DNA of 64,000 nt, taken from positions 1 through 64,000 of the forward strand of contig NZ_ATWV01000006.1 of assembly GCF_000421345.1 (NCBI RefSeq), read 5' to 3'. The translations under genes were made by a program, and so were the position numbers. Positions 53,903 to 60,264 of the stretch are shown here, one piece after another; position 1 is the first letter of the stretch; every line of letters starts with the position of its first letter. The notes beneath the pieces are model-generated. The model was given only the letters and a program-made list of their open reading frames with translations. It was not told the origin of the DNA and ran no database searches. Origin of the DNA: Treponema bryantii NK4A124. Lineage in GTDB: Bacteria; Spirochaetota; Spirochaetia; Treponematales; Treponemataceae.

Positions 53903-55387
53903 TTAATTCTCTTTTTTCCACATTTCGTAATATTGATTTCGCAAACCGTTTTCTAATTCCCATGTCTGTGGTTTGTGATACATACGGCAGCGATAACGCA
54001 TTCTGGCTGAGCCTGAATATTTGTGAGCATTCACCAAATATACATAGGCTTCTTCATTTAATTTTGATGGAGTCTTCCATGAATATTTTTGAAAGAAACG
54101 CTTTGAAAGATCTGTGAAAGAATATTGAAACTGTAAATCAGGATTATATATCTTAAAAAATGACTGCAGAGAAGTTGGATCATTTATTCTAGGTTTTTGT
54201 TGAACGCTTGGTTCAAAAGCTTTGTTCTTTGCATTCCATTTTAGCAGTTTAATATCCAGGAAAAATAAATCTTTATCCATTGAATACTGCTTTTGAATAT
54301 AAATAAAAGTCTTAATTTTACGTGTTCCAAAAAAATATTCTGCATCTTCTAATGTCAGATTCATAAAACAATAAATAATATTATTCTCTTTTGTGTGAAT
54401 TTCTTCAAAAGCAAGGCCACCCCTTTTACATGAGGTTTCAAATTCTGTTTTATAATCTTCCGAAACATTATTCAAAATTCCAATAGCACAAGAAAGACAC
54501 ATATTGCTGTTGTCATCACCTACGAGAATTTCTTTTGGAGTTTTTGTAATACTTTGAAACGTCTTGCATTCAACTTTACTTTCAATCTTGATCTTATAAG
54601 GATTTTTTATAAACTCCATAAAGAATGATGGATCTTCTATAAAAGCTTTGTGATAAATACGAAGTTGAGCTAATACAATTATATTGCCACGTTTCCCATT
54701 GGGATTCTGCGGTAAATCGCGGTAAAAACTTTCTGCATCATTTGATGCCATAACACCTTTTTCTATTTCGGAGTTCTTATCCTCTTTATAGAATTGAATG
54801 AAAGTGCTTAAACAGGATGAATCAACTGTACATTTCAATCCAGATTTCTTAGCTTGTAATTCACATAAAGACTTTATAGACGCAGCTGCAATTTCACCAT
54901 TTCTGTAATTAACAAAAATCTTTTTTCTCAGAGTACGTTTCTTCTCTATAAGACTTGCTGTATCAATCGCCAGATAATCTTGAATCCATTCTAATGCAGA
55001 TTGCCATTCATAATAGAAAAATTGCTTTGTATGAAAATGAAGTTGTGATACTGCGATACTTCCTGTATCTTTCCCAATTTCCACATTAATCTGACTTGGT
55101 TTTATAGAGATATAATAATAGTCGCCTTGAGACAGAAAAGAACATACCAAATTATTCGAATGTGCAATCTCTCTTATTTCTTTACGTATTTTAAGAACAG
55201 CAGCTTCTGAAGTAATATTTGTGTCCACAATTTTATCCTTCTGCTTTTCTAGAAAACTTTCATTTTGAGATTCCCAGAAATCTTTGTCTAAGTCTTTAAT
55301 TGCTTTTTTCAATTCAACTTCAGGCTTTTCTTCATCACGCCAAAAATGATAATTCCTATATGCTCTTTTCATTGCTTGAATATTCAT
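53903..55387 (-). CDS. Hypothetical protein, paralogue of the 56445 gene product
   Basis: 494 aa, unrecognised. A central region is related to the 371-aa protein at 56445..57560. Both have an IAxxSI-SL-L segment (AAASIKSLCELQAKKSGLKC against ASSSIISLLKNLYQEKGIIC). Later both have a block ending in FxEFIxNP-IK (IEDPSFFMEFIKNPYKIKIE against QRNPAVFIEFINNPRIKGKW). The C-terminus has a Tyr/Arg-rich SGSARMRYRCRMYHKPQTWE. Its mRNA leader is one copy of a 48-bp repeat shared with the XRE gene at 60190. Confidence 0.6.
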   Translation of the reverse strand: MNIQAMKRAYRNYHFWRDEEKPEVELKKAIKDLDKDFWESQNESFLEKQKDKIVDTNITSEAAVLKIRKEIREIAHSNNLVCSFLSQGDYYYISIKPSQINVEIGKDTGSIAVSQLHFHTKQFFYYEWQSALEWIQDYLAIDTASLIEKKRTLRKKIFVNYRNGEIAAASIKSLCELQAKKSGLKCTVDSSCLSTFIQFYKEDKNSEIEKGVMASNDAESFYRDLPQNPNGKRGNIIVLAQLRIYHKAFIEDPSFFMEFIKNPYKIKIESKVECKTFQSITKTPKEILVGDDNSNMCLSCAIGILNNVSEDYKTEFETSCKRGGLAFEEIHTKENNIIYCFMNLTLEDAEYFFGTRKIKTFIYIQKQYSMDKDLFFLDIKLLKWNAKNKAFEPSVQQKPRINDPTSLQSFFKIYNPDLQFQYSFTDLSKRFFQKYSWKTPSKLNEEAYVYLVNAHKYSGSARMRYRCRMYHKPQTWELENGLRNQYYEMWKKEN

Positions 55388-55392
55388 AATAA

Positions 55393-55440
55393 TCTCCTTT
55401 TAGCCAGTACAACGCCCCGGCAAGTTGGAATAAATCCGGC
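55393..55440 (-). ncRNA. Repeated 5' leader element (copy 1), possible cis-regulatory RNA
   Basis: 48 bp immediately before the start codon of the 494-aa gene, 46/48 identical to 60196..60243. It contains the ribosome site (AAAAGGAG). Two GCCGG boxes can each pair with CTGGC just before it, by one G-U; in the other copy that box is CCGGC. The paired position is thus conserved by wobble. Two mutually exclusive stems beside a ribosome site are typical of riboswitch-like or attenuator RNAs. No known class is recognised. Confidence 0.5.
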
Positions 55441-55446
55441 GGTATT

Positions 55447-55466
55447 TGATTGATGATCATCAATCA
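55447..55466. repeat. Perfect 20-bp palindrome at the Sel1 gene stop
   Basis: TGATTGATGA and TCATCAATCA, no spacer, overlapping the stop codon of the Sel1-type gene and 60 nt before the 494-aa gene. It could be an operator for that gene or a weak terminator. No T-run follows on the minus strand. Confidence 0.6.
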
Positions 55467-56083
55467 TTTTTATTACTATAGTTTTTCTCTATCCATTCTT
55501 TTGCACTCTCACTACCAAGTTCAGCTGCTTTTTTCATTAACGCGTATACAGGCTCGTATGATTTCTCTACTCCTATGCCGTCATAATAATAGCAGGCTAA
55601 TAGCTGATAGGCAGAGGCATCGTTGAATTCTTCTGCCAGGATTTTTGTACACAGAAAGGCTTGTTTTTTATCTTCATCCTTTTCTGAGTGCTCCAGATTA
55701 TAAATCATATACCAGGCAGCATCAGACTGACAGTATTTGATCAAATCTGTATAAATCAGCTTTCTTGAGTGAAAGAAGTCTCCATCACCTATATCAGCAA
55801 AAGGTGCGGCCAAATCCTTGTAGAAATCCGCTGGCATTAAATCACCTTCTTTCACCTTTTCTTTAAGCTGCGTAACAAGGGCTTCATCTTCTATGCAAAC
55901 TTCAGCGAAAGATTTGATTTTAGCCAGATTCTTGTCTGTCCATTCTGCAGCGTTATTATCTTTATAATCCTTTGCTTCATAGATAAACATTACAGAGGGC
56001 TCATCATACCAATTTTCGAACCAGAACAAGCCAACAGCAGAAGTCTTTGAATAGATAACTACATCACACTTCATTTTAGTCAC
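55460..56083 (-). CDS. Sel1-repeat protein
   Basis: 207 aa. The C-terminal part has Sel1-like helical repeats: DASAYQLLACYYYDGIGVEK and EPVYALMKKAAELGSESAKE. The N-terminal half, beginning MTKMKCDVVIYSKTSAVGLF, is acidic and of unknown fold. Sel1 repeats mediate protein binding. It begins 13 nt after the Cys-repeat gene and probably shares its motif B promoter. Confidence 0.7.
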   Translation of the reverse strand: MTKMKCDVVIYSKTSAVGLFWFENWYDEPSVMFIYEAKDYKDNNAAEWTDKNLAKIKSFAEVCIEDEALVTQLKEKVKEGDLMPADFYKDLAAPFADIGDGDFFHSRKLIYTDLIKYCQSDAAWYMIYNLEHSEKDEDKKQAFLCTKILAEEFNDASAYQLLACYYYDGIGVEKSYEPVYALMKKAAELGSESAKEWIEKNYSNKND

Positions 56084-56096
56084 CTATCGAAACGAA

Positions 56097-56342
56097 TTAT
56101 CTTTCGTGTTTTCCGTGTGGACTGTATGAGCAGGAACCAGTTGAAGTTGATCCACAGAACTTACACTTCTTTCCGTCGCTGCCATGCATATGTTTACCGA
56201 ACGGACTGTAAGAACAAGAGCCATAAGATGATGAACCGCAGAATGCACATTGGCCTGAATCTGTAATATGTTCATGCTTTCCATGAGGGCTGTACGAGCA
56301 GCTTCCAAATGATGATGAACCACAAGATTTACACTTTGACAT
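56097..56342 (-). CDS. Triple Cys/His repeat protein (zinc-binding candidate)
   Basis: 81 aa made of three copies of a 27-residue unit with C-x2-C-G-S-[ST]-S-x-G-S-C-S-Y-S-P-x-G-K-H. Each unit has three Cys and one or two His (CKSCGSSSFGSCSYSPHGKH is the first). The spacing suggests one small zinc site per unit. I do not recognise a named family for all three together. AGGAGG before ATG. It is first in an operon with the Sel1 gene behind motif B copy 4. Confidence 0.75.
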   Translation of the reverse strand: MSKCKSCGSSSFGSCSYSPHGKHEHITDSGQCAFCGSSSYGSCSYSPFGKHMHGSDGKKCKFCGSTSTGSCSYSPHGKHER

Positions 56343-56384
56343 AAAGACCTCCTTCAGTCTGATTTTTTATCAGCTGATACTAAA

Positions 56385-56416
56385 AGGATAGCAAACGGAT
56401 ATATCATTTAATGATA
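56385..56416 (-). promoter_or_regulatory. Motif B promoter/operator (copy 4)
   Basis: On the minus strand TATCATTAAATGATA (56416..56402), perfect, 11 nt, TATCCT (56390..56385). The Cys-repeat gene starts 42 nt later. Confidence 0.65.
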
Positions 56417-56444
56417 ATACAAATAAAAAAAATGAAATTTTGAA

Positions 56445-57560
56445 TTATTCAAAATACTCTTTTTTATATGGGACTTCCTTGCAATCGAAATTCCATTTTC
56501 CTTTAATTCTTGGATTATTAATAAATTCTATAAAAACTGCTGGATTACGCTGAAATTCCTTGTATGTAATTCCTGCATTATACATCTTTCGATTCTTAGA
56601 ATTTTGTAAACAATTAGGTTCATCAGCTTTCTGAAAGAACATTTCAAATGCTAGTTGATTATATCGATAATAGCATATTATCCCTTTTTCCTGATAAAGA
56701 TTCTTCAATAATGATATTATTGAAGATGAGGCTATTTCATAGGTTTTCTTATTAACATTAAGTTCATCCAGCCAATGTTCCTTATGCTTTTTATTTATTT
56801 TCTTATTCACATATATCAACATCTCGACATATTCAGTAATTAAGTTTTTATCCTTTAAGTCCAAGTAATGAAATATACATTTATTGCCAACAAGAATTTT
56901 ATGCTTCCTCTTGAGATAATAGATTCTAACCGGTATATCTAATAAGATTTTAGGATCATCTTTCTTTTCAGCTACTCTGTGAAGCGAATAACATTCGTTG
57001 AGACGGATATAATCGATTACAAGATTATTTCTTTTAGCTATTGTCTCAAGTGTTTTATACAAATCCTTAAATTTTCTTTTTCTGAGAAATAATTGCAGAT
57101 AGTCATGTTTATTATTCTTGGCTTTTCTATATTCATTTTTCTTATTACGAAAGAATGCATAGGCTTCTTTCGTATAAAACTTTTTTTCACTTCCATACAT
57201 ATTGTATTGCATAGCGGTTTGTAATTGTTTACCGTAGGTTCTATATTTCTCCTTTTGTTCAAATAAAAATGCATCATTTAAATGCAAGGCATCTGATACT
57301 TCAGTGCCTGCTTCCTGTATGGAAAAGAATCTTTGATACAATACTTGTGTTTTACTGTTAACTAATCGAGTACATAAATTTAAATCAAAAATCACATGCT
57401 TAAAAAAAGGAAACAGTTCGCCCTTATAATTAAATAATAATATAGGAGGCTTATTTTTTTCTGAATAACAATAAAAACCTAGAAGTTGCTTTTTATGATA
57501 GTCCTCTAAAATAAAATTGCATTTTCGACCAATTGCATTAAGAATTTCATATTCTGTCAT
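56445..57560 (-). CDS. Hypothetical protein, paralogue of the 53903 gene product
   Basis: 371 aa, unrecognised, basic and rich in Lys, Tyr and Asn. It shares the IAxxSI-SL-L and FIEFINNP blocks with the 494-aa protein at 53903. The N-terminus MTEYEILNAIGRKCNFILED is unrelated to that protein. It lies alone behind motif B copy 5. The duplication plus shared regulation suggest related roles in one process. Confidence 0.6.
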   Translation of the reverse strand: MTEYEILNAIGRKCNFILEDYHKKQLLGFYCYSEKNKPPILLFNYKGELFPFFKHVIFDLNLCTRLVNSKTQVLYQRFFSIQEAGTEVSDALHLNDAFLFEQKEKYRTYGKQLQTAMQYNMYGSEKKFYTKEAYAFFRNKKNEYRKAKNNKHDYLQLFLRKRKFKDLYKTLETIAKRNNLVIDYIRLNECYSLHRVAEKKDDPKILLDIPVRIYYLKRKHKILVGNKCIFHYLDLKDKNLITEYVEMLIYVNKKINKKHKEHWLDELNVNKKTYEIASSSIISLLKNLYQEKGIICYYRYNQLAFEMFFQKADEPNCLQNSKNRKMYNAGITYKEFQRNPAVFIEFINNPRIKGKWNFDCKEVPYKKEYFE

Positions 57561-57584
57561 TTATATATGCCTCTGATTGCTTTC

Positions 57585-57616
57585 ATAATGGCAGAGTGTT
57601 TTATCATTTAATGATA
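57585..57616 (-). promoter_or_regulatory. Motif B promoter/operator (copy 5)
   Basis: On the minus strand TATCATTAAATGATA (57616..57602), perfect, 11 nt, CATTAT (57590..57585), 24 nt before the 371-aa gene. It is divergent from the PIN toxin-antitoxin pair, whose start is 78 nt away. Confidence 0.65.
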
Positions 57617-57694
57617 AAATTCTGAAATAATGCAAATAACTTGTTTTTTTCAATTTTTGGTGTTAATTTAAAGTAAATAATTCAGGAGGTGCTT

Positions 57695-57913
57695 ATGTCT
57701 GATGCTGTTTTTTATGAAATGCTCTCGCAAATAGATGATTTTTCTTTGATGCAAAAGAAATCTCTTTTAAAAGCATTAAAACGTTCTCTTAATCCTTTCA
57801 GCAGAAAAACTCGTTCAAAAGATATGCACCTCACCGAAAGTCTCATTGGCATTGCCGGCGATAAAGATTATACAATCGAGCAAATAAAAGAGGAAAGACT
57901 GTCTGCTTTATGA
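57695..57913 (+). CDS. Antitoxin of a PIN-type pair
   Basis: 72 aa from ATG at 57695, with AGGAGG upstream. MSDAVFYEMLSQIDDFSLMQ, then a basic stretch and DKDYTIEQIKEERLSAL, the general form of antitoxins paired with PIN toxins. It overlaps the toxin gene by 4 nt (ATGA). Translational coupling and joint autoregulation are expected. Confidence 0.78.
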   Translation: MSDAVFYEMLSQIDDFSLMQKKSLLKALKRSLNPFSRKTRSKDMHLTESLIGIAGDKDYTIEQIKEERLSAL

Positions 57914-58320
57914 GAGTATTCTATGATTCTAATGTTGTGCTTGATCTTCTTCTAAACAGACAACAATTTGTTGCAGATTCTTCAGCCGCGTTAAAATTAT
58001 CTGAGACAAAAGTTGTTAAGGGCTATATTTCTGTTGTTTCCATTACAGATCTTTTTTATCTGATTAGGCAAAATCTAAAAGATGTAAATCAATCTATCCA
58101 GAAAATCCAGACTCTCATGGAAATTGTTTCGATTGCAAAAGCAGATAAAAAAGTTGCAAAGGCCGCTTTGAATTCTGGATGGCATGATTTTGAAGATGCT
58201 GTTCAGTACTATGTTGCCAGAAAGGCCCATTGCAAATGTATTGTCACAAGAAATAAAAAAGACTATAAGCAATCTACTATTCCTGTATACACGCCAACAG
58301 AATTCTTAAAATTGTTTTAA
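57910..58320 (+). CDS. VapC-like PIN-domain toxin
   Basis: 136 aa. PIN-fold acidic residues are visible: MRVFYDSNVVLDLLLNR at the first strand, SITDLFYLIR in the middle, and GWHDFEDAVQYYVARKA with the second acidic cluster, then CIVTRNKKDY. Such toxins are endoribonucleases that cut tRNA or rRNA. Both partners appear intact, unlike the broken pair at 2189. It converges on the FliM-like gene with 29 nt between stops. Confidence 0.85.
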   Translation: MRVFYDSNVVLDLLLNRQQFVADSSAALKLSETKVVKGYISVVSITDLFYLIRQNLKDVNQSIQKIQTLMEIVSIAKADKKVAKAALNSGWHDFEDAVQYYVARKAHCKCIVTRNKKDYKQSTIPVYTPTEFLKLF

Positions 58321-58349
58321 TCAGAGAAACTTCTACACCTCTTTTTTTC

Positions 58350-59492
58350 CTACTCCACAACCTCAGTAATCTTAACTCCGAAACTCTCGTCCATAACTAA
58401 GATTTCTCCATAGGCGATTACCTTATTGTCTTTGATGACTTTTGCAGGTTCATTCCACCATTCTCGCAGTTCAAGGATTCGACCTTCGCCAAACTTTTCT
58501 TCTGCTTCTGTGCTGCAGCCACCAAAAATGATTTTTGTATTATAGAAAGTTTCTTCTTCTGGAGTTTCTACATTTTCTGTTACACGAACGCCCCTGTTAT
58601 CATCAATTATAACTCCCTCGCCCAATGCAACGTGCTTTCCATTTTTGTAAATATCTAATGGGTCTCCTGCCAGCTTATTTAATTCGAAAATCATATTCTT
58701 TTTGATTTTGAAATTATCTTCCAGGCGGAAACGGCCCACTTCGATAATTGTATTTGGCTCCGGATATGTAAGCGGAATAATAATCTCTCCTTTCTTCTGG
58801 AAGAAATTTCGCTCAGAGAAAAAGCCGTTTTCTCTAAGAGCTTTCACTAAATCTTCAGTAAGAAACAGATTCATTTGTTTCTCTACATTATTCAGGCTCA
58901 CCTCAAATACAACAAGAATACCCATCTCTGAAAAAGAATTATGCTTAATTAAAAATTGTGGATTATTAACAAATTCCTGCTCGGTAATTTCAGGCAACTC
59001 TTTGCCAGCAGTATTCGAAAATTCTTTATATAAGATTTCTTCAATGGGCTTGTATATATCTCTTGTAAAGAGATTCTTTTCCAGACCATTTAAATCACTA
59101 GCCTTCTCAAGGTGTGCTCCCATAAAGCCATCAAAAAAGACTTCCCTGTCCAATTCAAAAATTCCTTCGCTATCCATCCATGAAAAATTCATACAAGGAG
59201 TTGGCATTGGAATGCTTCTGAGGAATTCCTCGCAGGTAAGTTGATCAACACTCGCAACATGGAACTTTGGGAAGATTTCATACTTAGAGGCAAACAGTTT
59301 TGTAAGTTCCCGGGCAATAGTTTCTGAGACATTTGAGATTTCTCTAAGCTCTTCTTTTGAAAATCTGTCTGGTCGCTTAAAATCATAAATCTTGATTTTT
59401 TTTACACTCTCCTTTGGAGTTGACTCCACATCACCTGAAGCAATTGCTTCCAACAGAGTATCTATTTCTTCTTTACTTAATACTTTACCCAT
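58350..59492 (-). CDS. Divergent FliM-type flagellar switch protein with two C-terminal SpoA-like segments
   Basis: 380 aa. The N-terminal VLSKEEIDTLLEAIASGD is the FliM peptide that binds CheY-P. The middle domain (FKRPDRFSKEELREISNVSE) follows the FliM plan. The usual GG-x-G loop is replaced (FFDGFMGAHLEK). The C-terminus carries two SpoA/FliN-like segments, LNKLAGDPLDIYKNGKHVAL and LREWWNEPAKVIKDNKVIAY. Canonical FliM has one. It lies in an operon with an unknown and an XRE protein, not with flagellar genes, and starts 4 nt after the unknown gene. A paralogue with a new job is likely. Confidence 0.82.
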   Translation of the reverse strand: MGKVLSKEEIDTLLEAIASGDVESTPKESVKKIKIYDFKRPDRFSKEELREISNVSETIARELTKLFASKYEIFPKFHVASVDQLTCEEFLRSIPMPTPCMNFSWMDSEGIFELDREVFFDGFMGAHLEKASDLNGLEKNLFTRDIYKPIEEILYKEFSNTAGKELPEITEQEFVNNPQFLIKHNSFSEMGILVVFEVSLNNVEKQMNLFLTEDLVKALRENGFFSERNFFQKKGEIIIPLTYPEPNTIIEVGRFRLEDNFKIKKNMIFELNKLAGDPLDIYKNGKHVALGEGVIIDDNRGVRVTENVETPEEETFYNTKIIFGGCSTEAEEKFGEGRILELREWWNEPAKVIKDNKVIAYGEILVMDESFGVKITEVVE

Positions 59493-59496
59493 AACG

Positions 59497-59925
59497 TTAC
59501 TCCTTCAAAAAATCATCAATCTGATTTCTCCAACCTATGTTGTTGAGATTCATTCCCCAACCTAGGGTATCTTTTACTGTGAGAAAATTACCGAAGCATT
59601 TTCCCATACCGCCGGCGACGCAGTTTTTGAGTTGAGTACAACATAAGATGTTGTTGTGATCGTAACACTGAACGGAAGTCTGGCCGCCGTAAAATCTGAT
59701 TCGAACAGCACCGCGTTTAAGAACGGCCAGCACCAGATTGTCTCTCTGCACACTTGGTTCCGGGCAGAAAGTTGAATCTGCTGCCAGACCGTTCTTTACG
59801 CATAATGCTTCTTTTTCTTTCTGACTAAAACCGAGCAAATCAGGATGATTCAGAAAGAAGTTTACGTGGGTTGTTTTGACGTTGTAAAATATTCCGTCTT
59901 TATACCACATTGCGTCTGATGCCAT
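59497..59925 (-). CDS. Hypothetical protein upstream of the FliM-like gene
   Basis: 142 aa from ATG at 59925, chosen for its spacing from CAGGAGG; it overlaps the XRE gene end by 26 nt. The C-terminal half is Gly- and Cys-containing (YGGQTSVQCYDHNNILCC, NCVAGGMGKCFGNF). The start MASDAMWYKDGIFYNVKTTH is distinctive. The family is not recognised. The start overlap and 4-nt gap to the FliM-like gene make the three a tight operon. Confidence 0.6.
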   Translation of the reverse strand: MASDAMWYKDGIFYNVKTTHVNFFLNHPDLLGFSQKEKEALCVKNGLAADSTFCPEPSVQRDNLVLAVLKRGAVRIRFYGGQTSVQCYDHNNILCCTQLKNCVAGGMGKCFGNFLTVKDTLGWGMNLNNIGWRNQIDDFLKE

Positions 59926-60190
59926 ATCCATAGCCTCCTGCATTTTCGTTTTCCATAAAAAACAATAGAGGATCAATGTCCAGGGCTTCCGCAAGAGCAC
60001 AAATTCCCTGAAGGGAAAGATGCTCACCTGCTTTCAGACGATTTATAGTAGCAATAGACAGATTTGTTATATTGCTGAGATATTCAGCGGTAAAACCTGT
60101 TCTTGCAATATAATATTTTACATTTGCCGAAACAACGTCCTGTACTCTGAATTCAAGGAATTCAGAATAAGTTACATTTCTCGCTTTCAT
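59900..60190 (-). CDS. XRE-family regulator
   Basis: 96 aa. The HTH lies in the second half of the N-terminal domain: YYIARTGFTAEYLSNITNLS, ATINRLKAGEHLSLQGICAL and EALDIDPLLFF. A 20-residue N-terminal extension (KARNVTYSEFLEFRVQDVVS) precedes it. The leader element 60196..60243 ends 5 nt before the ATG. It is coupled to the 59497 gene by overlap. Confidence 0.8.
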   Translation of the reverse strand: MKARNVTYSEFLEFRVQDVVSANVKYYIARTGFTAEYLSNITNLSIATINRLKAGEHLSLQGICALAEALDIDPLLFFMENENAGGYGYGIRRNVV

Positions 60191-60195
60191 AAGAT

Positions 60196-60243
60196 TCTCC
60201 TTTTAGCCGGTACAAAGCCCCGGCAAGTTGGAATAAATCCGGC
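60196..60243 (-). ncRNA. Repeated 5' leader element (copy 2), possible cis-regulatory RNA
   Basis: 46/48 identical to 55393..55440. In this copy the box next to the ribosome site is CCGGC and pairs perfectly with either of two GCCGG boxes. It sits between the pseudo-methyltransferase gene and the XRE gene, so it could uncouple their expression. See copy 1. Confidence 0.5.
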
Positions 60244-60264
60244 TTCGATTTACAAGCTTAAGGC

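Noticed and set aside
55393-55440. Integron attC site (Treponema denticola is known to carry an integron)
   Set aside because: There are only two copies, each fused to a start codon and including the ribosome site, and no clear R''/R' core pair (RYYYAAC, GTTRRRY) is present.
58702-59244. Plus-strand 180-aa open frame
   Set aside because: It is antisense to the FliM-like gene, and its Ser/Arg/Phe-rich sequence is typical of a shadow.
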